Shown here one piece after another: positions 22,307 through 34,011 of a stretch of DNA of 64,000 nucleotides. This DNA is from Deuterostichococcus epilithicus. Lineage: Eukaryota > Chlorophyta > Trebouxiophyceae > Prasiolales > Stichococcaceae. Location: NCBI GenBank assembly GCA_033439295.1, contig JAVTLE010000010.1, forward strand, positions 1,364,001 through 1,428,000. Reading direction: 5' to 3'. Below the pieces are notes generated by a model. The model had not been told where the DNA came from. It searched no databases and saw only the letters and a program-made list of their open reading frames with translations. The position numbers and the translations under genes were made by a program. Position 1 is the first letter of the stretch. Each line of letters opens with the position of its first letter.

Positions 22307-23218
22307 GCTGTGCTGCGCATTCGAGGCCAGCAGCACCACCACCTCCTCGGCATGTGCCTGGCAAATGGGGATGTAGGCTGCAAAACACTCTTTGTAAGTT
22401 TGCTGAGGCCGGCAAAGTTCCAAGTTGCAAACTGCACATCTGCCAGCCTGCTACAGAGGTGTCTTGTCCCAGAGTCTGCAGTTCACTGCAGGGCGGGACA
22501 GCCGCCAGTACCTGCTTTGGCGGATCACAGGGCATCCGCACCCGAATGGCATGGAAAACACCACAAAGCCAAGGTTGGAAAACACCTACATATCGGATGC
22601 TGCGCGCGGCGGCCTAGTCGTCTGCCACAACCGCGCAGGAACTGTTGAGCCGCTTCAGCAAACCAGGAGACCTGCCAGAAGTGCCGCGTTGCCGTCGCGC
22701 GCAGACATGTCAAAACATATGATTGATAGCAGTCTGTCATGCTTGCATTGGTCGCTTTTCTACTGGCAGTGTTTATCAAAAGCAACAGGGCAGTTAACCT
22801 CATGACGCACAGGCCTTGACATACAGTTGTTCCAGCGGTTTCACGCCGTCATTGGCTTGGATGCGAGCGCACCAAAATGCTCCAAGGAAGAGTAAACGCT
22901 CAGCCGAAAGCTGCGCGCTCCACAAGCAGGAAAATCGAAGCAAAAGATCACGAAGCAGGAAAGGAAACGGAAGTCTGCATGCAAGCCATGCGCCATCAAC
23001 AGGCCTCGAGAATTTGAGCGCAGATATCCAAGAAGCATCAAAAGCGCCGTGTTTTCTGTGAAGCTTGATCGAAGTGTCTGATTGTACCTCTGCTTGCCGC
23101 AGTCAGTCTTCAGCCGCAGTCTGCAGGTTTGTTATCGCTGGCCCGGCCATAGCAGGGCGGCCGCACTAGCTGTGACGGCACACACCGATCTGGCATGCCG
23201 GCGCGACCACAACCACCA
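22307..23218. other. Gap between tyrosinase 3' end and RNase H1 start
   Basis: About 910 bp holding the tyrosinase 3' UTR and the RNase H1 promoter (both genes on minus). I see no exon, RNA gene or clear repeat in it. No TGTAA was found on the minus strand within 200 nt of the tyrosinase stop. Confidence 0.4.
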
Positions 23219-26200
23219 CTACTGGTATGTAATATAGTCCACACCGTCGCTCGGCGGCTTCCAGGTGTTCAGATCCAGCTCTGCCTTGATGGCGGACCCG
23301 GACCTCGGCCCGTGCTTCCCTCCCGGAGTCCACACTCGGACTTCTCCCTGTGCATTCAGTCAGGAGTCAGGTCTTGCTGGTGCAAAGCATGGACGGTACG
23401 GCATGGCTCAATGCCCGACTCTGCGGCAGCACTCACGATGCATGAGCGCTCGTGCCCACATTCCCAAACTGATGCGCTTCGATGGGTCACGACAGTCCCA
23501 ACCTCTGTTGGAGATCAAGCTCGCTGATACGAGCCCGGCCCCCACGGCTAGATTGCACAACATACTCAGGGACAACTCGAGACAAGAGGTCTGCAGCACA
23601 CAAAGAACAGCCCGCAGTCTGAAGCTATGAAGCGCACGTTGATGGCGACGGCCACCAGGTGGACGTAGTCCTTGACGAAGTCGTCGGGCAGCTGTGCGTT
23701 GGGCGCGCTCTCCTTAATCAGGCCCAGCAGGATCAGCACGCGCGTCAGGTCCACCTGAGTGCAGCGGGATTTGAGACTCGCACCACCCAGACTCTACACG
23801 GCTTTCTGCGCAAGGTCACAGCAGCAGCAGCAGCAGCAGCAGCAGCGGTGGCGGCGGCGCCAGCGGCACTTCTAGGTCTCTCCTGCAGCACACAGTTTCT
23901 GAGTCAGCGCGGCCGACCCATCCCGAGGGGCGCACCTCGTCGTTGACAAACTGGGTGCCGTCCCGGTTGCAGTTGGCACACTTTGTGCCGCTCGCGCTTG
24001 TAAAGACTGACGCCGCGCCGGCGTAGTGCGCCTACATGTCAAAGCGCATAGGCTGTGATTGCCATGCGCGCAGTTGAATGAATGTGCATAGCTAAGAAGG
24101 AGCCACTGGGAGATGGACTTCCCAAGATGTCACCTGTGTGCGCCTGAACAATGACTTCGCAGACCGTCTGTCCTGCCTGTATTGCAAAGAAGCCCAACCT
24201 GCACGTCTGGCGGCGCGGTCGAGGGGCTGGCCAGCACTTTGGTCGGTGGCAGCGGTTCAGCGCCCTTTGCCCCCTCCGGCGCGTACACGTACACGTGGAT
24301 GGTGAAGGACACGCCGCTCAGCTGCCACTTGGGGATCTGCAAACCCTCGCAAGAGGTGTACTCAGAATGATCGTGACGCAGGACGGTTGACTACCTAACT
24401 CCGATAGGGCGCTGCCTTGGGGTGTGCGCTGGCGCAGCACCGGAGGCAAAGTTCGGACGAGGATAGCACCTCGTTGAGCTGCAGGTAGTGGCGGGGCCCC
24501 AAGTAGCGGTCCGGCCGGAAGCGTTTCAGCAGCGTCTTGAAGACCTGCCGCCATGCAGCCCATGTTCAGCTCAAGGGCTGAGTTGGACCGTGCATGCAAG
24601 TCAGCTCGACTGCCAATGCGCTACAGCGTCAGGACGGCACAGCACGCAAGTGACGGCCCCCAGGGCAGCGAGCGAGGGCTGAGGCTTGCACGCACCTTTG
24701 GGTCGGCCGACTGCACGTCAGGGTACACATAGCCCTGCAATCGGAGCGAAGAAATTTCATTGGAATTGCCCTGAAGAAAATTCCAGCGAGTTGTCTGCCA
24801 TGGGTGCACATGAGCTCCACATGCTGCACCCGTTGCCCCTTTAGAGCTGCTGCGCCTTGGGGGGCCAAAACCAGGCTGTCATGGAACGGCAGGCGCTCCT
24901 TCCTGCGCTTTTTCCCCTGAGAGTGCAAACATGAGGGAGCAGGGAGCAGAGCTGGAGCAGCACCAGCTCCTTGGTGTGGCGCAGGTCGTCGCTGGTCCAG
25001 AAGGCCTCCTGCGGCGCTGCCGCCTTGCGGAAGGGGTACAGTGGGGTCGTGCCGCTGGTGGTCCAAGTCTGTGGGTTCACCCACGTCTCCACGTTGGCCT
25101 CCTCCCGCTCCTGTGCGACCGAAAAAGGTATGGAACTGACAGGAAACGCACAAGAGGCGGTTCGGGGTCAGGAGGAGCACACCCAAGCGGAGCTGGTGTC
25201 GCCTTGCAAAAGCTGGGTCCATGCACAGTGCGCCGGGTTTTGGGGGTTTGTCAAAGCGGATGCGAACGTTTGCAGCCCTGCTCAGCTTGCTGCTTGCTCG
25301 CCACTGAACGACGGCAAATCAGTAGTCCAGGCATTGCCGCCGCAGCGCTGGCGGAGGCGATTGGCCAGATAAGAATGGCGCACCGTCAGCCAGGGGTCAG
25401 GGTTGACCGCCTGGTACCATGCCAGCAGCCGGTCGACATTGCTGCGGCGCAGGCAGCAACCAGTCAGAAATGGTGCATGTGCACTGTCAGCCATGTTCCA
25501 GAGGTGATGATAGCCACGAGGGAGGCCCCATCAAGCGAGAAAATGAAGGCAAGACAGAGGCCACAAAGGTCAATAATGACGTTTCTTCGGACGCCGTTTT
25601 TCCGGACGCCACATTTCAAACTTTCAAGCTCCCAACTCACCAATGGTGTAAAAAGAAGATGGGGTCAAATGCAGCCACCTGAGCAACATACAACGCTGTT
25701 TTCAGCTCACAAGTTATCAGGTGCAGTGGGGCCGAGGTTCCAGAGCATACCAGCATCAGCTGCGGCGAATTTGAGCAGGATTACCCGAGAGCATGGCCAT
25801 GTCGGCGATGGCCCCTATCACCGATATGCAAGGCGAGTATGTGATGTTATGTGTGCATCATACCTCGTTCAAAGCCATGTGGCCCGAGGGATCCGCTCCA
25901 GCAGCCTCGAACGACCCGGGGTTGCCGCCCACGCACAAGTGCAGATGGTTGTGCACGGCTGCAAGGGCGAGCAGAGCACAGGTCATCAGGCTGGCGATGG
26001 CTGTCCAAGCAGTTCTGTCCAGCATGGCGCCTTGTGACAGTATGTGTGGCATCAGTTGTTGGCAAAAAGGCGGATGTCTATGATGTGTATTAGAAGCGTC
26101 TCGATGGTGAAGCTGCATGCATGAGACAGGATCGCCTCACCTTCCAGAGAGGCGCCCTTGCCGGCGGTCGTCGCAAACGCAAAGTAGTCTGTCTTGTTCT

Positions 26201-28843
26201 GCTCGTCGGTGATAGCCCGCCACCAGGTTGGCAGCAGGTCCGTCACCGCCTGCAGGCAAGCAGCGGCGGTGGTGCACTTGGCGGTGAAGCGTGAACGATG
26301 AAGTCCAAACACGCTCGGCCGCCAGTGGATTCAGAGCCCAGCACGCCGCCTTGACGAAGAAGTGCAAGGGCACCCAAGTATTGTTACCGACATCCAGTCG
26401 TCTTGACGCGATTGCAGAAATATTGCAGACGCCTTATTCTGGAGGTTCTGGAGGTTTAGGCACTCACCGCAAACAGCACGGACTTCTCCAAAGTCTCGTT
26501 GTCTGCCTCGTAGGCGCGGTTGGGGTGGCGCAGTGTGCTGTCGCCCTGCAGCGCGGGCGGGTATGCGTATGGCGCAAAGGGCGCCTCGTCGGCCGGCAGC
26601 TCGTTGGGGTCCTGTCGCCAGAGGCATGCCTCCTGTCTATGTATGTATGACAGGGCCAGGCGCTGCAGCAGTCCACAAGGTGGCACGCCCGGCTAGAGGC
26701 TGCAGTCTTGATGCAGGCCTGTTTGGAGGGCACCAAGCCAGCTCACATGCTGGGCTCAGCAGGGGCGAATCCGCACGGTGTGCAGCCTGTGCGCCTCGTG
26801 GATGCAGCTGCGCTGCTGACACGCAAGTTCGGCACACTCTATTTTGAGCTGGGAGACGCAGCCAAGATGCAGAGAGAGAACACTCGGTCCTTCTGTAAAG
26901 TCTCCTTTGTAACGATATGCAGGAAGAGGCGCACCAGGGGAGGCGCGTAGTTGCTCTGGTACGTGTCTGGCAGGCGGCCGTTCTTGGGGGGCAGTGCGCC
27001 GCCCCACATCGTGTCCTTGGGGAAGGTGAAGGCGTGCAGCGGGTTGTCGATGATGGTCGGCCAGCCCTCGATCGCATCGATGAGCGCCTGCGCTGGAGCG
27101 AGAAGACGACATGGAAAGGCGAAGGGCTGCATGCAATGCGAGAGGCTGTGCGTCAGGCGAACACACGCTGCGGCTGCCACGTGTCTGCTGCTGCCGCCTC
27201 CCATGATCTCGACGCTGTGACATGCCCATGTGCCATGCCGGTGGGCCCTGCCACTGATCAATATGCCTGGGACTTGGTCGTAAAGTTGGAGGCCTCGTCA
27301 AAGTTGGGCGGGTACACCGAGACCGTTGGCGCGCACAAGATGCTGGGCACGCCCGTGCTCTCCGCGTTCAGCCCTGCAGCATTCCGAGCACCAGTTGCAT
27401 TGACGCTGTGAGCCAGCTACCCGCCTGACCAAACCCGATGCCCAACCGCCAGCGCTCGCTGGACCGCCCCAGCAACCCGCTGCATGTCTGGTGCACGCCG
27501 CCGCGCCACTTTGGACAGCACAGACTGCCAAATGAGAACTGCCACGACAGGTTTTCAGTGTGAAACCTACTCACAGTTCCAGTAAGGGAAGCGCAGCTCC
27601 TCTGCGGCCGCCTCGTACTGGGCGCGCAGGCCTGGCTCCTTGTACATCTGGGCGACTCCCTTCGCCAGGCCAATGACCTCCTGCAGGCACGGCGACAGCT
27701 GCCCACTCTCTCTGAGACTCTCTCAGACGCGCTGTGCCGGACACGTGTGCTGCTGCCCCAGGCTGAGTGGGCTGCAGTCGTGTGCGCCGCAGACCGACAG
27801 GCACCATCGGGCAGCATGCAGCACGGCCTATGGCGCTGTGGGATGCACAGGCGTGCTCTGCGTGCATTGCACGCATCGCGCCTGCTCGACGAGCCCCACG
27901 TAGGCGCGGTGCCAGGTGGGGAACAGCTGGCTGCCGTGCCAGCAGTACCCGCCCCACCTGCGCAAGTACCAGCAGTGGCGCCTCAGAAGGGATATGAGAC
28001 GAGCACGGATGCGGGTCAGATGTGCGGCGTCATCCGCAGACAGACACACAACCAGGGCATGGCATGCTGCTGAGTTGCGTCATTGCACGAAGAAACCAAT
28101 TGCAGACCCAGCCGAGGTTGATGCCGTCGGGGCAGAAGGACACAGGGAGGTAGCAAGAGACGCACTGGCTACTGGACAGATAGTTAGTGTTCCCGAGCGG
28201 CTGGTGGTCCGAGCCCATGACGCCGTCGTACGCCGTGAACGGCAGGCCATGGATACCAGCGATCTGCGCGCAGCTCGAGGACAGCACGTCAGCAGCGTGG
28301 GAGGTCGCCACCAGCGTGCAGGCACCGCTGTGGCAGTCCAAAGCACGTGCGGACCAGCAACTTTGGCTGCTTTCAGCGCAGTGCTTGAGGGTGCCAATGA
28401 CCGCTGCGTCAGGGCGGCGCGGCGCACGCAGATGTGTCAGCAAACGTGTCAGCAAATGTTCAGCCATGCAATGGCGCCGATGGTCGTCCATTAGCCGCGT
28501 GGCACGCGCCTGATAGTACGAGCGGAAGTCCTCGGCCGGGCGCTCCTTGAGTAGCGTCAGCGCGATGAGGAACAGGTCCTTGTGCTTTGCATACTGCGGC
28601 AGCGTGGTGAGGTCCAGCAGATCCAGGCGCGGTTGCACATCTGCAGGCGCATGCGATGATCGTATTGGTGAAATATCTGGCATGTTCCTGGCACAGGGAT
28701 TGCCAGCCTGGCGACAGCTGGGTTGTTCAGCTGTAGTGCTGCGCCAAAATGTGCAGCGCACTTGGCGAACGAGTTTCTGCGACGCCGGGTCAGGCCCGAT
28801 GCTCACCCGTGGGAAACTTCACGACGACAGGATCCGTAGACAT
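23219..28843 (-). CDS. Tyrosinase / polyphenol oxidase (type-3 copper)
   Basis: Oxidises phenols to o-quinones with a two-copper centre. Nineteen exons join in phase to give about 630 residues, close to full-length fungal-type tyrosinases. Exons (minus): 28843-28807, 28640-28510, 28263-28166, 27957-27882, 27680-27575, 27373-27267, 27087-26935, 26611-26468, 26249-26141, 25958-25864, 25678-25641, 25441-25384, 25110-24964, 24734-24696, 24544-24470, 24336-24199, 24031-23936, 23754-23638, 23347-23219. CuA ligands: [24 protein letters not shown]; the Cys-Trp-His spacing fits the Cys-His thioether of fungal enzymes. CuB: VHNHLH and [19 protein letters not shown] is split across exons 5-6. A C-terminal region (LYPFRK, FWTSDDL, GYVYPD, KCANC) corresponds to the shielding domain of fungal pro-tyrosinases. 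There is no signal or transit peptide after [10 protein letters not shown], so it is probably cytosolic. Three introns use GC donors. Confidence 0.92.
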
Positions 28844-29740
28844 AATGCCCGCGAGTCGTTTGCAGTCCAGCAGCAGCTTCTTTGAAACCTCCAACTCCTG
28901 CACAGGAATGTCAGTCGACGATCGAACCAAAGGGATATAGAACGGCAAATTGCTCTTGATACCCCTTTGCTTACACCAGCTTAGACTGCTGGAATAGCTC
29001 ACCAACAGATTGTACGACAGTTTGTCGATGCCAGGCTGTTGTGTGCTGAACGCAGTCTAAGAGGCACCTCCACGACGCAGCGCGCCGGATCTAACCAGCC
29101 AGCCAGATATCAGATCGTTCCTGTGCGTCAATCTTAGCAATGCTTCCCGGCGAGGCAGTCGACAGGCCGGTGTGTGAAAGTTGGCGTAGATAAGGACAAC
29201 TGGTGCAGCCTGGACAAACGGTACCGCTTCGTCGTCCGTGCACGCACGCCTGATCTATTTCTCATCGCTCCTTAAAATCGTCAAGCGTGCCTTGCGTCGC
29301 CCTCGTGGCGGTTCGCGCGTGCACATCCTACTACCGTGTTGATGGGAACCCGATCATGAACACTGCCGACCCTTGCGACTCCGACAAATTTGCGATACGA
29401 GATTCAGGGAGGATATGACCCTTTCAAGAGGCGTAGCTCGAGTTTAAAGGCTGACAAACAGGGGCGGCATGGCCGCCGGTCACCATCACGTGCCAGCCGA
29501 CAGGACAAAGCCTGGAGGGACTCTTGCGAGCACAGCAGGTCGCACCTCTACTTCTGGTGCGTGGCAGACGAGACGTACATCCCTGGGATAACCCGCGGAA
29601 ACCAAGAAAATGCGGGCTTGATGACTGAGCTGGCACTTGCATCACGACAAGGGGAATCTCTCCTTCGTTCCCCATGGTCACGAGACGGGAAGTGAGGTAC
29701 AGTCAAGTCGTGAATGCCAAGATGACTATCTCACACGCAG
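28844..29740. other. Tyrosinase upstream region
   Basis: Between the tyrosinase start and the poly(A) signal of the next minus-strand gene. It should contain the tyrosinase promoter. An open minus frame runs into 28844-29005 from upstream ([18 protein letters not shown]), so a longer tyrosinase N-terminus of about 40 residues is possible. Nothing else is recognisable. Confidence 0.35.
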
Positions 29741-29745
29741 TTACA
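29741..29745 (-). terminator. Poly(A) signal TGTAA of the unidentified gene at 29858-31970
   Basis: TTACA on plus (TGTAA on minus), 113 nt past the stop codon at 29858-29860. Confidence 0.5.
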
Positions 29746-29857
29746 GCGCAATGCACGACACAACAGAGATGGTTGCACCGCACGAGAGGGCGCTCACCCA
29801 CAGCTTGCTCTGCTTGATGCCGCCTTCTCGGCAGGCGGGCGGCAGAGCACGCCGCCA

Positions 29858-30892
29858 TCATCTGGCCTTCTTCGTCCGCTTCTTCGCTGTCGCGGGAGCA
29901 GCAGGCTTTTCGGCCGCTTCCTGCAGCGAGTCATTTTACCATGAGCCACCTTTCCGTCGTTGGCGCTTGTGCAGAATTTGTTGCGGCTCCGCCGACTGCC
30001 GACCGACATCATTTGACAAACCATCTACATATGTCAGAATACGAGGTGCATCAGACGAAACAAACAGGATGCACCTCCAGCAGGGGTGCGTTCATCGCGG
30101 TCTGGGTCGCCGCCTGCGCCGCTGCATCGGCAGCGTGGGCTGCCGCCGCCGCCGCCGCAGCCCCCTTGCTGGCTGGCGGCTTCCGTCCAGCCACCGCCGC
30201 AGTCACCCCATTCAGCGATTTGCATGCCGCACGGTCTTCAAGCGTTATATTGAGAAGCATGGGGCAGGGCTTGTGCCATGGCAGTATAATGTCTGGCCCT
30301 AGCGCCGCCCGGCTGTCGTCGTTTGCATCCGCCAGGGCCACAAGGGCCGGGCAGGCCTCGGCCGAAAGCTCCGCAATCGCAGGCCGGCCTTCGACCGCGC
30401 CCGCCACCATCCCGAGCGTTCTCACGAGAGCCTTTGCTGCGGCCTCGCGCTGGGGGGCTGGTAGGCGCGGCATGCCTGGCTCGCAAGCAAGTGCTGCCAG
30501 TATCGAGCAGCCGGTCAGCGCGGCTCGCAGCTCCCTGCCGGACAGCGGCTGCTTGTTGCTGAGCCTGCCAATGATCAGCCCGATGGCCAGATCGACGGCG
30601 TGGCAGGCGGCCTGGGCGATGGCGCAGCACGGGCGCTTAAATGGGGACCGCCGCAGCGGCCCTCCGACCACCCCGCGGAAGCCGCCAGCGCGTTGATGGC
30701 CGCCCAGACGCCGATCAGCAGCTCCAGTGCAGAACACGGGAGGTCAACCTGCGTACACAGAGCGTTTGCTGACTGTATCTGCAAAGCAGCCAGCGGCGCC
30801 CCAGCGGAGGCCGCATTGTGTGAGTGCTGCCCGCCTGCGGAACTGCACAGCACGACAGCAGGGTTCAGCGGCGGCACAGGCCCTATCATGGC

Positions 30893-30940
<48 letters not shown>

Positions 30941-31970
30941 CGGGGACTGCCACCCCTGCAGTCAGGGGACCAGCTGCAAAGGAGGGGTGTGCGTCTTTCC
31001 AGCAAGCCTGCAAAGGCAACATTCGTCGGCACAGTCACCAGGTCTGTGCCAGCTCTAATGACCAAACCTGCTCATCCGACTGCACGATGGCGAATGCTGC
31101 CCACTGCAGAGCTGAGGCCACATGCGGGATGGCGCTCAGCAGCGCCGGCCGGCGGTCTGCCCGCAGACCCCTCGTGGCACGCAGCGCCGCCGCCGACGCA
31201 GCAACAATGCCGATGCCGTCGGCTTCCATGCCCTGCGCCACTTATGCCCATGCATCAGAGGCTTCACGTTCCTGTCACCCTGGTTCATATCATCAGTCGA
31301 TGCGCACACGGCATTTGCACAAGCCGGGCAACATTTGCCCAGATGCATTGCGTGCGCACGCATGCAGGTGCGTCGGGCCCTACCGCAGCAGCACACACAC
31401 ACGCGACGGATGGCTCGGTGCTGCACCGCACCTGCGCGGCGCGCTGCAGGGCTGGGCGCTGGAGCACGTCACAGATGAGCGGCACGTGGCTGCCGAGGAC
31501 CTCGATTGGCGTGCGGCTACGCGGCCTCGCCAGCAGGAAGCCAAGGCCACGAGGCTGGCCGCCTGCAGCTGCGGCGGCACCGCAGGGTCCGGGCGCAGCA
31601 GCACGAGCAGCGCCTTTGCGCACCGCGGTCATGGCATGTTCCACCTGCTCGACTCTGACCCACTTGCCAGGGTACAGCCCGAATGAGTTTTGCAATCTAG
31701 CACCGAGCCCAAAGAGCTTCGTGCGCTACTCTGAGTGCCTCCCGGTGCCGGTGCATTTCCAGACGGCAGCGGCAATGCGCACATTTGTCAGCATATGCCC
31801 GTTTCGCTCCAAGAGACGAGCAGAAGAGTGCTCGCCTGGTAAGCATCCGCTCCAGCAGCCTTAGGAGGAGCTAAGGTTGCGACGTGTGGTCGGCAGCGGT
31901 CAGCAGCTCGTGCATCGTGGCGGCGGACACCACCAGCGGCGGAATATTTGGTGCTGCCTCCAGATCATGG
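29858..31970 (-). CDS. Unidentified Ala-rich helical protein with basic tail
   Basis: I cannot name it. The best exons on minus are 30611-30075 (179 codons in phase 0: CHAVDLAIGLIIGRLSNKQP, LRAALTGCSILAALACEPGM, RPAIAELSAEACPALVALAD) and the last one, 29920-29858, which ends KKRTKKAR. Further coding-like blocks lie at about 31240-31040 (DRRPALLSAIPHVASALQWA), 31640-31430 (EVLGSHVPLICDVLQRPALQ) and 31965-31880 (PNIPPLVVSAATMHELLTAA). The repeating short helices with small and aliphatic residues resemble armadillo/HEAT proteins. The Lys/Arg tail could be a nuclear signal. The start codon and the exon joins upstream of 30611 are not settled; an ATG at about 32105 followed by a GTATAT donor is one option. 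Confidence 0.5.
30895..30939. repeat. (CTG)15 trinucleotide run
   Basis: Fifteen perfect CTG units between coding-like blocks of the unidentified minus-strand gene; read on minus it is (CAG)15. It most likely lies in an intron, since neither flanking block needs it. Confidence 0.85.
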
Positions 31971-32467
31971 CAGTCGGCGTTAGTCGGCCTGCGATAGCGA
32001 CGATGATTCTCGTGTAGGAGCAATTACTTTGTCGACGATGCAACATGCAAACGTACACACGCCAGGCGCCTGCTGAGCAGGGATCATATACCTGGCATCG
32101 TCCATCTTTTGCTGTGAAACGCAACAGACGATGACGCGACCACACAGAGTCTGAAGTACGATGCGTATGAGCCCTGAGCAAGCGATTTACTGAGAGAGAT
32201 TGCTGATTGGGTCGAATTTAGCAGATAAGCTTGCAACACGCCCCTGCAAGTTGCTGGACATCACCATGCGTACTGAACAGCAGTTGATCTGTCAAATGGA
32301 TCATGGGGCTTTGTTCGCGCTGCCCATCTTCAATTTCAAAGTTTACGTGGACTCTTGGAGCCTGGGAACAAGTCTCGTCTGAGCTTTTAATCGCAAGATC
32401 GATTGCAGCTCAATCATGTGCAATACTGATCATCAATTAGGTGCAGTTTACCAGCCGGCAAGAATTC

Positions 32468-32472
32468 TTACA
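32468..32472 (-). terminator. Poly(A) signal TGTAA of the hybrid-binding-domain gene
   Basis: TTACA on plus (TGTAA on minus), 194 nt beyond the stop codon at 32666-32668. Confidence 0.45.
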
Positions 32473-32665
32473 CCACCCTGCCGAGACGCCCATGTCTTGT
32501 GGCGCTCATGATTTGAATTCCGCAGGATGGCAACAGCCAGGTCTGATCTTGTTGTACCCGCAGCCATCAACTGCCGCAGAACAAAAGTGTGTCGCAGAGC
32601 GTATGGAAGCGCAATACTCGTTCTCCGCTTCCATCATCTATCACAGGGACATGCACCGTCAGCTA

Positions 32666-33332
32666 TTACGTATTCTTGCCGCCCTTGTAGGCGGGAGTGG
32701 TCGGGCCGTAAGAGCTCTTGGCATAGCCGTCGATGAAGGCGGATGCTGCCTCTGCGCACACATTATGAAACACAATATATTCCTTTCATTCTGTTCAGTC
32801 TACAATCTGAAAAAGGCGCAGCGAGCACTGATGACTTGGGTGGTCCATTGCAGATTCACGTTGCGAAGACGTACGAGCTCGTATGCCTACTGAACGCGCG
32901 GGCAAGACCTTGCAAGAGCACAGGGATTCGAAGAACTCGGATACAGTTGTTGAAGGAGGTATGTCATGGCGTTCCGATGAGGCATGCCCACCTGGTGACT
33001 TGAAGGATTTGTGGACGGCGCCGGAGACATGGTCAACGTTGGATTTGCAGTCATTCCAGCTGTTGTAAACTCCTGCAAGCAGCATGCTTCCATGGACACA
33101 CTGAGCTCGCCTAGTTCTTGACGGGTCTCGTCAACCTGGGACCTTTTTCACAGGACGCTCGCCCTTCGAGGCTGTTCCGACGCAGCACATACTCCAAGAT
33201 ACCTACCATCACCCATTCGTGAATCGGGCGTCAGCACACAGGGGTTCAAACGTGCACTGCTGCCAAAGCACGCCCACCTGGCTCGCGGCCTTTGGCTACG
33301 GCGTAATACTTGCCTGACCCCTTGCCCGACAT
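32666..33332 (-). CDS. Stand-alone hybrid-binding domain protein (RNase H1 N-terminal type)
   Basis: Three exons on minus, 33332-33278, 33072-32992 and 32751-32666, join in phase 1/phase 1 and give a 73-residue protein. It begins MSGKGSGKYYAVAKGREPG, continues VYNSWNDCKSNVDHVSGAVH-KSFKS, then EAASAFIDGYAKSSYG and ends YKGGKNT. This is the small alpha/beta domain that gives RNase H1 its grip on RNA-DNA hybrids; it includes the YAVAxGRxPGVYxSW core, the GAxxKSF strand and the closing helix. No RNase H catalytic domain follows: the stop comes 24 residues after the helix begins and a TGTAA lies downstream. It is clearly related to the N-terminus of the full RNase H1 at 20045-22306 but differs at many positions. 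It could bind R-loops or act against RNase H1. A 5' part of it is duplicated at 37440-38110. Confidence 0.85.
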
Positions 33333-33510
33333 GCTTTCAGCCGTCTCACGCGAAGATTGCCTCGCGACAGTGCTCCAGGGCTCGGCAGGGCGTGCGTGTA
33401 AGTAAGTTGAGGCATAAAGCACGCTGCCCGTGCTGGGGAACTGGAAGGATGATGAGAATCCGATGCAGATCGTGTGAGATCCTTGGTGGAAAGCACGGCG
33501 GCTCCATGCA
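32860..33510. repeat. Dispersed duplication, copy A
   Basis: About 650 bp that reappears in the same orientation at 37440-38110. It covers the promoter, exon 1, intron 1, exon 2 and part of intron 2 of the hybrid-binding-domain gene. Shared landmarks include TACGAGCTCGTATGCCTACT, GCTCGCCTAGTTCTTGACGG and CACCCATTCGTGAATCGGGC, with small indels in between. Confidence 0.85.
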
Positions 33511-33938
33511 GAAATTTGCCGTCACCTGGTCGTTAAACTTCGACTAAGGAAGTGAGATGAAGTTCAATCGCTCAGTTGCATTCGGCAACAGCTGCATTGA
33601 CGCTGCCGCGCGCAGCGCGCGTGCCTCGTCTGCATCTCGCATATGCTTTCCTTTGAAGGTATAATCCAGCCAGTATGCGGCATGCTGGGCAAAGTGTGTT
33701 TGTATCGTTTTGCCCAGGACCATATCGCACCCAGGGACATGCGACCTGTGGATCTTCCTGTTGATCTTGGCGCACACCATGGCATGCCAATGCGCCTACC
33801 AATACCAGTAGCTCAACGACCTCAAACCCTCATTTGCAGCAGCGCGCATATGCATTGTGCAACATTGCAACCAGAGTCTTGGTTTGAAGAAGGGTGCCCA
33901 CCAGCTGCCAGCACTGGATGTCACAAGTCCGCTCATGC

Positions 33939-33943
33939 TTACA
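33939..33943 (-). terminator. Poly(A) signal TGTAA of the JmjC gene
   Basis: TTACA on plus (TGTAA on minus), 69 nt past the stop of the JmjC open frame at 34012. It supports 34012 as the true end. Confidence 0.5.
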
Positions 33944-34011
33944 GAACTTTTGCAGCATATCGCATGTTTGACCTGCGGCGCCCGCAAGCCAGCAACATAT
34001 ACACAACCAGG

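Noticed and set aside
32666-33332. Remnant of an integrated plant pararetrovirus (the domain is also found in caulimovirus P6)
   Set aside because: No reverse transcriptase, coat or movement genes are nearby; exon structure and sequence follow cellular RNase H1.
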